A stretch of DNA of 58,488 nt from an uncultured Selenomonadales bacterium (lineage in GTDB: Bacteria; Bacillota; Negativicutes; Selenomonadales; Selenomonadaceae), in assembly GCA_900314765.1 (NCBI GenBank), contig OMWN01000072.1, forward strand, positions 1 to 58,488, in the 5' to 3' direction. The position numbers and the translations under genes are program-made. The notes under the pieces are model-generated. The model was not told the DNA's origin and did not search any database. It saw nothing but the letters and a program-made list of their open reading frames with translations. Positions 51,985 through 58,488 of this stretch are shown piece after piece; position 1 is the stretch's first letter; each line of letters begins with the position of its first letter.

Positions 51985-53226
51985 CTATTTTACATCCTCG
52001 ACGGCCTGCGCCGCACCGAGTATGCCGATTTTCGCGTGCTCGAATGTGAGCCCGCCCTGCAGATATACGTTGTACGGCGCGCGCATCGGACCGTCCGCGC
52101 TGAGCTCTATGGACGCGCCCTGCACGAATGTGCCTGCGGCCATGATGACTTGGTCGGCGTAGCCCGGCATGTCCCACGGCTCTGGCGCCGCAAATGAATC
52201 GACAGGCGAATATTTCTGGAGCCCGCCGCAGAACGCGATGAGCTTTTCCGGCGTGCCGAGCTCGATGGCCTGTATGATGTCGCCGCGCCTCTCCGTCGGA
52301 AGCGGCGACACACGATAGCCGAGGCGCGAGAACACACCCGCGGCGAATATCGCGCCCTTTATCGCCTGCGACACGACGTGCGGTGCGAAGAAAAGCCCCT
52401 CGAATATGAGCCTGTTGTTCGCGAGTGACGCGCCAAGCTCATCGCCCATGCCCGGCGCCGTCAGCCTGTACGACGTGAGCTCCACGAGGTCGCTCCTGCC
52501 CGCGATGTAGCCGCCCGTCGGCGCGATGCCGCCGCCCGGGTTCTTTATGAGCGAGCCTGCCATGATGTCGGCGCCGGCGGCCACGGGCTCCGAGGTCTCG
52601 ACAAATTCGCCATAGCAGTTGTCGACGAAGCAAATCGTATTTTTATTGATGCTCTTGACGCGCGCGACGATTTCGCCGATGTCCGCAATCGAGAGTGGCG
52701 GCCTCATGCTGTAGCCGCGCGAGCGCTGTATGAGCGCGACCTTCGTCTTCGGCGTGATGATGCTCTTTATGCCGTCGAGATCGACCTTGCCGTCCTTCAT
52801 CGGCAACTCATCGTAGCCGACGCCAAATTCCTTCAGCGACCCCGGTGATGGATTGGCGTAGCCGATGACCGTCTGCATCGTGTCATACGGCGCGCCCGTC
52901 AACGAGACGAGCGTGTCCCCCGGGCGCAGTATGCCGAAAAGCACCGTCGCGAGCGCATGCGTGCCCGAGACGAACTGAGTGCGCACGAGCGCGCGGCCCG
53001 CGCCAAATATTTTCGCGTAGAGCTCGTCGAGCTTTTGGCGGCCAATGTCGTCGTACGCGTAGCCCGACGTCGTATTGAAATGTGCCTCGGACACCTTAGT
53101 CTCACGCATCGCGTCAAGGACTTTCAGCGTGTTCTTTTCCGCCGTGTCCTCTATCGCCTTGTAAAGCGGCTCGGCTGCCTTCAGCGCCTCGTCCTTTATC
53201 TCCATCAATTTCTCTGAAAATGCCAT
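51985..53226 (-). CDS. PLP-dependent enzyme, methionine gamma-lyase/YnbB (aluminium resistance) family
   Basis: 413 residues of the fold type I Cys/Met metabolism class. The conserved set FNTTSGYAYDDIGRQKLDELYA, TQFVSGTHALATVLFG, FVDNCYGEFVE and the PLP lysine in SLIKNPGGG matches the YnbB group, whose labels (aluminium resistance, methionine gamma-lyase) are weakly supported. The ATG at 53226 overlaps the stop of the upstream gene (TGATG); AGGAGAG lies eight bases before it. A C-S lyase or related reaction is likely, with an unknown substrate. Confidence 0.85.
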   Translation of the reverse strand: MAFSEKLMEIKDEALKAAEPLYKAIEDTAEKNTLKVLDAMRETKVSEAHFNTTSGYAYDDIGRQKLDELYAKIFGAGRALVRTQFVSGTHALATVLFGILRPGDTLVSLTGAPYDTMQTVIGYANPSPGSLKEFGVGYDELPMKDGKVDLDGIKSIITPKTKVALIQRSRGYSMRPPLSIADIGEIVARVKSINKNTICFVDNCYGEFVETSEPVAAGADIMAGSLIKNPGGGIAPTGGYIAGRSDLVELTSYRLTAPGMGDELGASLANNRLIFEGLFFAPHVVSQAIKGAIFAAGVFSRLGYRVSPLPTERRGDIIQAIELGTPEKLIAFCGGLQKYSPVDSFAAPEPWDMPGYADQVIMAAGTFVQGASIELSADGPMRAPYNVYLQGGLTFEHAKIGILGAAQAVEDVK

Positions 53227-53918
53227 CAAATTTTCTCTCCTTTTGCCGCCTGCTCGCGAATTTTCCGCAAATACGGGATAAGCAGGCGATTGAGCTTTTC
53301 CTCGAGTTCCTTTATCGTCTTTGAGTCGAAATCATAGCTGATGTCCGGCACGTTGCGCACGCGCGACTCGCCGAAAAATTCATCGCGGAAAACATTGTAA
53401 TATATGATGAAATTGCTGTCGGTATCGAAGTCCTCATAATCAAACACAATCACAGAGCCATTCGTGATTTTTATGGGCTCCGACGGCCGAATGAAAAGCG
53501 TAAAGCCCTCGAGCGCGTCCGGCAACATTGCGTGATAGTCCCATGAGTCGATGTTCTTCTCCTGCACGAGGATGCCAAGATTGCGCGGATCATACGTCAC
53601 GAGGCCATCGAGGATGCTGTCAAGATGTGTGCGCAGGAGCCCCTCGAACGACGCGACGTCGCCCGCGATGCACTCGATGCGGCAAAACTCCAAAAGCCCG
53701 ACGCGCTCCCTGACCTTGTACTCCATCGTCTCCTCATGAAAATACGCGTACACGCTCCTGTGCATGGGCACATTCTCATACTCGAAAATGTCGAATATGT
53801 CGTCCTTCACGCGATGCTCAAGGCTCAGCGTGAAGCCGTGCGCCTCGCTCGGAAGCTCCGCGGGATATTGCCAGTCCTTTATCTCGGCCTCGACCTTTTG
53901 CCTCGTCTCGTCCTTCAC
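53226..53918 (-). CDS. Unknown protein with an internal duplication, coupled to the PLP enzyme
   Basis: 230 residues from the GTG at 53918, which has AAGGG nine bases upstream; longer frames would run through tRNA-Arg and are rejected. No signal peptide or membrane segment. Two halves align by eye: WQYPAELPSEAHGFTL (from residue 16) and WDYHAMLPDALEGFTL (from residue 126), each followed by an acidic, aromatic-rich stretch. The C-terminus is a basic helix. Overlap of its stop with the next start suggests a functional link to the PLP enzyme. No family is recognised. Confidence 0.7.
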   Translation of the reverse strand: MKDETRQKVEAEIKDWQYPAELPSEAHGFTLSLEHRVKDDIFDIFEYENVPMHRSVYAYFHEETMEYKVRERVGLLEFCRIECIAGDVASFEGLLRTHLDSILDGLVTYDPRNLGILVQEKNIDSWDYHAMLPDALEGFTLFIRPSEPIKITNGSVIVFDYEDFDTDSNFIIYYNVFRDEFFGESRVRNVPDISYDFDSKTIKELEEKLNRLLIPYLRKIREQAAKGEKI

Positions 53919-53986
53919 ATTTTCACGCCCTTCTGTTTCCACGCATAAATAAAGCGCAACGACAAGTCGCGCGCTCAAATTCTTTA

Positions 53987-54061
53987 TGGTGCGCTCGGTG
54001 GGAGTCGAACCCACGCTTCCAGCTCCGGAGGCTAGCGTCCTATCCACTGGACTACGAGCGC
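53987..54061 (-). tRNA. tRNA-Arg (anticodon CCG)
   Basis: A 75-nt cloverleaf with perfect acceptor stem GCGCTCG/CGAGCGC, T-arm GGGTTCGACTCCC and encoded CCA. The anticodon loop CTCCGGA gives CCG, which reads CGG codons. It lies 68 nt upstream of the preceding gene's start on the same strand and right next to repeat B copy 3. Confidence 0.95.
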
Positions 54062-54066
54062 TTCAT

Positions 54067-54207
54067 GAAGCAGTCGTCTTGACGGATCTTTTTCCGTATA
54101 TCTTCGTCGTGGTTCTAAGCATAGCACCACTACGCTTCTTCACATCTTCTCGATATACGAAAAAATCTCTCGTCAATACTCCTACTTCAATTAGTCAACG
54201 TTTCCTT
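54067..54207 (+). repeat. Palindromic element B, copy 3, left end missing
   Basis: Begins at GAAGCAGTCGTCTTGACGG, lacking the AAGGAAACACTGATTA arm, and ends TCAACGTTTCCTT. It is not inside an element A. Its truncated end abuts the 5' end of tRNA-Arg. Confidence 0.8.
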
Positions 54208-54251
54208 AAAAGCACAAAATATTATATCATAGCAGATTTTCTTTGTCCACA

Positions 54252-55085
54252 TTATATGACGGGCACGAGATTGGCGAGCGTCACATGGCCGTCCTTCGCG
54301 AGGTCGTTCTGGAAATTTTCCAGCGCCGCCGCGAGCCTCGGCACAGTGAGGCGCGCCTTGAAGCGGAGCAACGTGTGGTCATTCGCGCCGAATATCGGCA
54401 CACGGTGAAGCTCATACATGTTGTCGCCAACGTGGTCGTAGCCGAGCGACACCGTAAAAGCTGCGTGATAGCCTGCCGCTTTTGTGGCATCCTGTATCTC
54501 CTGCGTCTGGAAGCCGCACGGATACGCCAAAAGCTTCATCTCACGACCGAGTCTCCACTCGAGCGCCGCCTTCGACTGCGTGAGCTGATTATTCACCTCG
54601 CCCATCGAGGCACATTGCGTCAGCGGCGTATGGTTGAGCGTATGGCTGCCGAACTCTATGCCATTTTCCTGCATCTCAAGGATTTGATTCCATTTGAGAT
54701 AATTCGGATAGAGTCCGACGAAATCCGAAATGATGAAAATCGTCGCCTTCATGTCGCGTTCCTTTAGTATGCCATAAGCATGCTTGTAATTGTCGAGATA
54801 GCCGTCGTCGAACGTGATGAGTATCGATTTTTCGGGAAGGCTTTTGCCGTTCTCCATCGCGTCGAGGAACTCCGCCTGCGTCAGCGTGTGGTAGCCTTTC
54901 TCCTTCAGCCAGTCCATCTGCGCCGCGAACTGCTCCGGCGCGATTGTCAGCGCGTTCTCGTCGCGGTCGTTTATCTGATGATAGTTGAGCACGGGGATGC
55001 CGCTTGGCGTCGAGAATACGCCGTAGCACACCGCGCAAATGATGATGACGGCCGCGATGATGATACGCTTCGTTATAAAACCCAT
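54252..55085 (-). CDS. Polysaccharide deacetylase (NodB/PgaB-like), membrane anchored
   Basis: 277 residues. An N-terminal hydrophobic segment (residues 7-24) anchors or exports it. The NodB domain shows VLNYHQI, ILITFDDGYLDNY (metal Asp) and SHTLNHTPL (metal His pair), then LLAYPCGF. It would remove acetyl groups from N-acetylated cell-surface glycan or poly-GlcNAc in the periplasm. It begins 13 nt after thiE and may share its transcript, although no functional link is apparent. Confidence 0.88.
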   Translation of the reverse strand: MGFITKRIIIAAVIIICAVCYGVFSTPSGIPVLNYHQINDRDENALTIAPEQFAAQMDWLKEKGYHTLTQAEFLDAMENGKSLPEKSILITFDDGYLDNYKHAYGILKERDMKATIFIISDFVGLYPNYLKWNQILEMQENGIEFGSHTLNHTPLTQCASMGEVNNQLTQSKAALEWRLGREMKLLAYPCGFQTQEIQDATKAAGYHAAFTVSLGYDHVGDNMYELHRVPIFGANDHTLLRFKARLTVPRLAAALENFQNDLAKDGHVTLANLVPVI

Positions 55086-55098
55086 GATGCATTAAACC

Positions 55099-55794
55099 TC
55101 ATTTTCCTGCTTTATTCCACAAATCCACGAGCTCACGCGCCGCTGCGCTCGGATCGTCCGCACCTGCGACGGCGGACACGACGAAAAATCCCTCGACGCC
55201 CGTTGCATGAAGTGCCTCTATGTCGCGCGCCTTCACGCCGCCGCCCACGACGACCGGCACAGGGCTCACGGCGTGAAGCTCTCTGAGCTCATCGAGACTC
55301 CGCGTAATGATGTGGCCGTCGATGTCCTTGCCGCAGTCGGGCTTCGTCGCCGTCTCATGAAGCGGCCCCGCGCCGAAATAATCGATGTCGCTCGTGTCGG
55401 CGTGCTTCACGTACTCCATGAGCTCATGAGAACGCGCCGAGAGACCGACAATCGCGTCATCGCCGAGGTAATAGCGGCAAATTTCAGGCGGTATGTCCGT
55501 CTGGCCGACGTGGATGCCATCGACCTTTATGCCAAGCCGCCGCGCCGCGAGCACGACGTCGAGCCTGTCGTCGACGAGCAGCGCGACACGGTCGCTTTTG
55601 CCTGCCGCGCTGATTGCCTCGGCGGCATCGCGCACGTCGTCAATCATCTCGCGCGCCGTCGCGACCTTCGAGCGTATCTGAACGCACGTAAATCCCGCGT
55701 CCACAGCCGCACGCACGATGTCGCGCACGGGGCGGCCAAGCGTATTCTCACGCCCGACGACGAGATACGCCGAAATATCAAGATTTTCTCTCAT
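55099..55794 (-). CDS. thiE: Thiamine-phosphate synthase
   Basis: TIM-barrel enzyme joining the hydroxymethylpyrimidine and thiazole phosphates. 231 residues; VQIRSKVATAREMIDDV, ALLVDDRLDVVLAA, GIHVGQTDIP, IVGLSARSHELME, DYFGAGPLHETATKPDCG and VVVGGGVKARDI are typical. GGAG precedes the ATG, which overlaps the preceding gene by 17 nt. Confidence 0.94.
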   Translation of the reverse strand: MRENLDISAYLVVGRENTLGRPVRDIVRAAVDAGFTCVQIRSKVATAREMIDDVRDAAEAISAAGKSDRVALLVDDRLDVVLAARRLGIKVDGIHVGQTDIPPEICRYYLGDDAIVGLSARSHELMEYVKHADTSDIDYFGAGPLHETATKPDCGKDIDGHIITRSLDELRELHAVSPVPVVVGGGVKARDIEALHATGVEGFFVVSAVAGADDPSAAARELVDLWNKAGK

Positions 55795-56098
55795 CGTTAT
55801 TTGCTCCTAATATTTTATCGACCTTCGCCGTCTTCGAATGCATCATATCCGTGTAGCCCGGGCGAATATCCGCCTTCAGCACGACTTCCGTGCGAATGCC
55901 GCGCTCGGCAAGCACCATCGTCGCGTCCTTCACGACGCGCATCACGTCATCCCACTCGCCCTCTATCTCCGTGAACATCGAGTTCGTACGATTGGGAAGG
56001 CCGCTCTCGCGTATCACGCGAATGACGTCTGAGACCTCTTTGCTCATTTCCTCGCCCGTGCCGCACGGCGCGATTGCCACCGCCACAAGCGTATTCAT
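55778..56098 (-). CDS. Thiamine-binding protein, YqgV/MTH1187 family
   Basis: 106 residues forming one ferredoxin-like domain (VAVAIAPCGTGEEMSKEVSDVI, GLPNRTNSMFTEIEGEWDDVM, VVLKADIRPGYTDMM). Members bind thiamine or its hydroxymethylpyrimidine part. Its place between thiM and thiE, overlapping both (ATGA with thiM), supports this role. Confidence 0.88.
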   Translation of the reverse strand: MNTLVAVAIAPCGTGEEMSKEVSDVIRVIRESGLPNRTNSMFTEIEGEWDDVMRVVKDATMVLAERGIRTEVVLKADIRPGYTDMMHSKTAKVDKILGANNDERKS

Positions 56099-56943
56099 CG
56101 CTCGGCCTCCTCAACGCTGATATTCATGTCGGCAACCTCAGCCGCGCCCGCGCGGTAGAGCTCATCGAGGAAATTCACCTGAAAGCTCCCTGGCCCGTGC
56201 GTTGCGTCGCTATCCTCTGCCGCCCTGCCGGCGAAATCAAACATCATCGTGCTCGTCAGAGCCGCGATGAACGGCGTCGCACAGCACGCATATATCGCCA
56301 TCGCGCCGCCAAGCGAGCAGCCCGCGCCCGTGATCATCGGCATAAATTTCGAGCCGCCCGACACCGTCACGACCGCCGCGCCGTCCGTCACGAGATCCGT
56401 CGCGCCCGACACGGCCACGGCTCCGCCGATGAAGCGCGCGAGCGACACAGCCGCGCGACGCGCCGACTCCACCGTATCCGTCGAGTCCACGCCGCGCACG
56501 CCCGCATCATCGACATTCGTCTCGAGTCCCCAGAGATTGGCGAGCGCGATGATCTCCGACGCGTTGCCGCGCACGATGCTTGGCGGGAAATCCTTGAAAT
56601 CCTTCAACGCGTTCATGCGGATGCTGCCGAGCCCGATGCCGACAGGGTCGAGCACCCACGGCTTCTTCATTTTGTGAAGCGCTCGCGCCGTACGCGCGAG
56701 CGTCTCCGTGTATATCGACAATATCGTGCCCATGTTGATATACGTCGCGCCGCCCGCCGCGGAGATGGCTTCGCCCTCGTCGGGCATGTACACCATCGCG
56801 GCCGAGCCGCCAATGGCAAGCTGCACATTCGCGACAAGATTTATCGTCACCGTATTCGTGATGGACGGCGCCATCGGATTTGTCCGACGCACATCATCGA
56901 TGGCCTGACGCACAGCTCTTCTTATCTCATCTTTCTTCAACAT
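56095..56943 (-). CDS. thiM: Hydroxyethylthiazole kinase
   Basis: Salvages the thiazole part of thiamine by phosphorylation. 282 residues; TNTVTINLVANVQLAIGGSAAM, KPWVLDPVGIG, VRGNASEI and ITGAGCSLGGAMA with the catalytic Cys are conserved. The ATG at 56943 has GAGGTG five bases upstream; the open frame reaches 56964 without a site. It leads the operon with the thiamine-binding protein, thiE and perhaps the deacetylase. Confidence 0.94.
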   Translation of the reverse strand: MLKKDEIRRAVRQAIDDVRRTNPMAPSITNTVTINLVANVQLAIGGSAAMVYMPDEGEAISAAGGATYINMGTILSIYTETLARTARALHKMKKPWVLDPVGIGLGSIRMNALKDFKDFPPSIVRGNASEIIALANLWGLETNVDDAGVRGVDSTDTVESARRAAVSLARFIGGAVAVSGATDLVTDGAAVVTVSGGSKFMPMITGAGCSLGGAMAIYACCATPFIAALTSTMMFDFAGRAAEDSDATHGPGSFQVNFLDELYRAGAAEVADMNISVEEAER

Positions 56944-56973
56944 CAATGCACCTCTATAAAGCAAATCTTGTTT

Positions 56974-57002
56974 ATTCTACCATCTTTTTACTCATAATAC
57001 AA
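56974..57002 (-). promoter_or_regulatory. Promoter of the thiM operon
   Basis: On the minus strand TTGTAT (56997-57002), 17 bp, TAGAAT (56974-56979) with an extended TG. The leader is too short for a TPP riboswitch. Confidence 0.7.
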
Positions 57003-57017
57003 TTCAAAACAATTCAA

Positions 57018-57066
57018 AAGGCGTATTCGTCGTTCGCAATTTCATCATGAGCAACGAATACGCCTT
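57018..57066. terminator. Terminator of thiC
   Basis: A 13-bp perfect stem (AAGGCGTATTCGT with ACGAATACGCCTT) around a loop of about 20 nt, followed by TTTTG on the minus strand. It separates thiC from the thiM operon. Confidence 0.75.
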
Positions 57067-57079
57067 CTTTTATTTCTTT

Positions 57080-58369
57080 TTATTTCTCGTCCATATATTT
57101 GTTCACAATTTTCACGGCGCAGTAGTCACCACACATCGAGCACGCCTCAGCGTCTTCATCGTTTCGCGCACCGCGCTTCTTCTTCGCGAGCTCCGGATCA
57201 ATCGCGAGGCGCATTTGCTCCGGCCAATCGAGGCGCTTCCGTGCTTTCGCCATCGCAATGTCCTGCTCCATCGCGCCTGGCACCTTTCTCACGATGTCAG
57301 CCGCATGCGCCGCAATGCGCGACGCCATGACGCCATCATGGACGTCCTCAATCGTCGGCAACGCGAGATGCTCTGCGGGCGTGACGTAGCAGAGGAAGTC
57401 TGCGCCCGAGACAGCCGCAAGCGTGCCGCCGATGGCCGCCGTGATGTGATCGTAGCCCGGCGCGATGTCCGTCACGAGTGGCCCGAGCACATAGAAAGGC
57501 GCACCATGACACACGCTTTTCTCGAGTTTCATATTCGTCGCTATCTGGTCAAACGGCATGTGCCCCGGGCCCTCGACCATGACTTGAACGCCGCGCTCCC
57601 ACGCGCGCTGCGTGAGGTCGCCGAGCGTCAGCAGCTCCGTTATCTGCGCTCTGTCCGTTGCGTCAGCGAGGCAGCCAGGGCGCAGTCCGTCGCCGAGGCT
57701 GATTGTCACGTCGTATTTCTCGCAAATATCGAGGATGTCATCGAAGCGCGAGAAAAATGGATTTTCTTTTTCATTGTGAAGCATCCAGCCCGTGATGAAT
57801 GAGCCGCCGCGGCTCACGACGTCCATGATGCGCCCTTCGCGACGCAGTCTCTCTATCGCCGCGCGCGTGAGACCGCAATGCATCGTGAGAAAATCCGAGC
57901 CGTCCTTCGCGTGTTTCTCGATGGTTCTCAGTATGTCGTCCTCCGTCATGTCAACGACAGCGCCGCGCTCCTTTATCGCGTCAACTGTCGCCTGATATAT
58001 CGGCACCGTGCCAATCATCACAGGCGAATGGTCGATGATTTGGCGCCGCGACTCGTCGATGTCGTCGCCCGTCGAGAGATCCATCACGGCATCTGCGCCC
58101 GAGCGCACGGCCTCGTCGAGCTTCTTGAGCTCCGGCTCTATGTCGGGGAACGCGCTCGACGTGCCGATGTTCGCGTTCACCTTGACTCGCAGTCCCTCAC
58201 CCACGCCTGCGGGCACGAGATTTTTGTGATTGACATTCGCGCAGATTGCCACGGTGCCGCGCGCCACGCGCTCACGTATCGACTCCGCCGTCTGGTGCTC
58301 CTTCTCCGCGACGATTTTCATGGCGTCGGTGATTTTGCCATCGCGTGCCGCCTGCATCTGAGTTGCCAT
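57080..58369 (-). CDS. thiC: Phosphomethylpyrimidine synthase
   Basis: Radical SAM enzyme converting aminoimidazole ribotide to hydroxymethylpyrimidine phosphate. 429 residues, the short class seen in anaerobes, without the N-terminal domain of the 630-residue enterobacterial form. Zinc and substrate motifs are MTMHCGLTRAAI, SLGDGLRPGC, VEGPGHMPFDQI and YVTPAEHLALP. The C-terminal cluster cysteines are CSMCGDYC, one residue tighter than the CX2CX4C of longer ThiCs. GGAGG lies upstream of the ATG. Confidence 0.95.
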   Translation of the reverse strand: MATQMQAARDGKITDAMKIVAEKEHQTAESIRERVARGTVAICANVNHKNLVPAGVGEGLRVKVNANIGTSSAFPDIEPELKKLDEAVRSGADAVMDLSTGDDIDESRRQIIDHSPVMIGTVPIYQATVDAIKERGAVVDMTEDDILRTIEKHAKDGSDFLTMHCGLTRAAIERLRREGRIMDVVSRGGSFITGWMLHNEKENPFFSRFDDILDICEKYDVTISLGDGLRPGCLADATDRAQITELLTLGDLTQRAWERGVQVMVEGPGHMPFDQIATNMKLEKSVCHGAPFYVLGPLVTDIAPGYDHITAAIGGTLAAVSGADFLCYVTPAEHLALPTIEDVHDGVMASRIAAHAADIVRKVPGAMEQDIAMAKARKRLDWPEQMRLAIDPELAKKKRGARNDEDAEACSMCGDYCAVKIVNKYMDEK

Positions 58370-58374
58370 TTATA

Positions 58375-58488
58375 TCATCCTCCAATTTTATCTTCAATTT
58401 TTATGAGGCTTCCCCCATAACTGTGGGTAAAACAGCATAAAAAGAAACCACTTGCACACTCTGCTATAGTAGAAGCTGCTAAACCAAA
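58375..58488 (-). other. thiC leader region without a recognisable TPP riboswitch
   Basis: The 5' region up to the window edge lacks the conserved CTGAGA and ACCTGATC boxes of the THI element. It holds an imperfect hairpin, GGTTTC (near 58450) with GAAGCC (near 58413), enclosing a CCCA/TGGG stem. Its role is unknown, and the true promoter may lie beyond the window. Confidence 0.4.

Noticed and set aside
53919-54047. Longer N-terminus of the duplicated-domain protein
   Set aside because: The open frame reaches 54047 but passes through tRNA-Arg; the GTG at 53918 has a good ribosome site.

Overview
The window looks like the chromosome of a Negativicutes bacterium of the Selenomonadaceae type (inference). 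It combines an ADP-heptose/LPS core cluster, as expected of an outer-membraned cell, with Firmicutes-like features: strong GGAGG ribosome binding sites, frequent TTG/GTG starts, glgC/glgD as separate subunits and a BirA-controlled bioYDA operon. Coding DNA is GC-rich and spacers are AT-rich. A cheR gene implies chemotaxis. No rRNA, CRISPR array, transposase or phage gene was seen. The window holds 55 protein genes and two tRNAs (Glu-CTC, Arg-CCG).

Layout. 1-480: structured spacer and tRNA-Glu. 489-1955: gltX (-). 2093-6854: LPS heptose operon (two GT9 heptosyltransferases, hldA, hldD, gmhB). 7046-12017: LysR regulator, FlK-like thioesterase, OmpR-type two-component pair and gamma-carbonic anhydrase, all (+). 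12395-20115 (-): ilvD, a PaaK-like protein, cheR, then a folate run (folP-folB-folK) continuing into pth and an unassigned radical SAM protein. 20257-26355: Asp/Glu racemase, a TSUP permease, bioY-bioD-bioA under a BirA operator, and an exported protein. 25600-32223 (-): a tightly packed amino-sugar operon (nanE, small charged protein, FAD oxidoreductase, ROK kinase, nagB, nagA, PTS EIIA, TSUP permease). 32372: deoC. 33496-43820 (-): glycogen genes glgC-glgD, glgP, glgB, glgA, interrupted on the opposite strand by an AAA ATPase/DUF234 gene. 44135-53918: small membrane protein, DUF5610-like protein, trpS, GT8 glycosyltransferase, mdh, PHP phosphoesterase plus rubredoxin, CNNM/HlyC protein, and an YnbB-like PLP enzyme coupled to a duplicated-domain protein. 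54252-58369 (-): polysaccharide deacetylase and thiamine genes (thiM, thiamine-binding protein, thiE; thiC separately).

The genes jointly describe LPS core assembly, amino-sugar entry into glycolysis (ManNAc to ManNAc-6P to GlcNAc-6P to GlcN-6P to Fru-6P), a full glycogen synthesis and breakdown set, and parts of folate, biotin and thiamine metabolism.

The least explained signal is in the spacers. At least three families of long palindromic elements recur. Family A (about 200 bp, four copies) and family B (about 160 bp, three copies plus a fragment) are MITE-like hairpins, and in two loci B is nested at the same point inside A. Paired stem bases change together between copies, which suggests a folded nucleic acid is maintained. 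Family C (about 230-260 bp, three copies) lies beside ilvD, in the deoC/glgA gap and inside the glycogen operon. All assignments come from reading the sequence; no database search was run.
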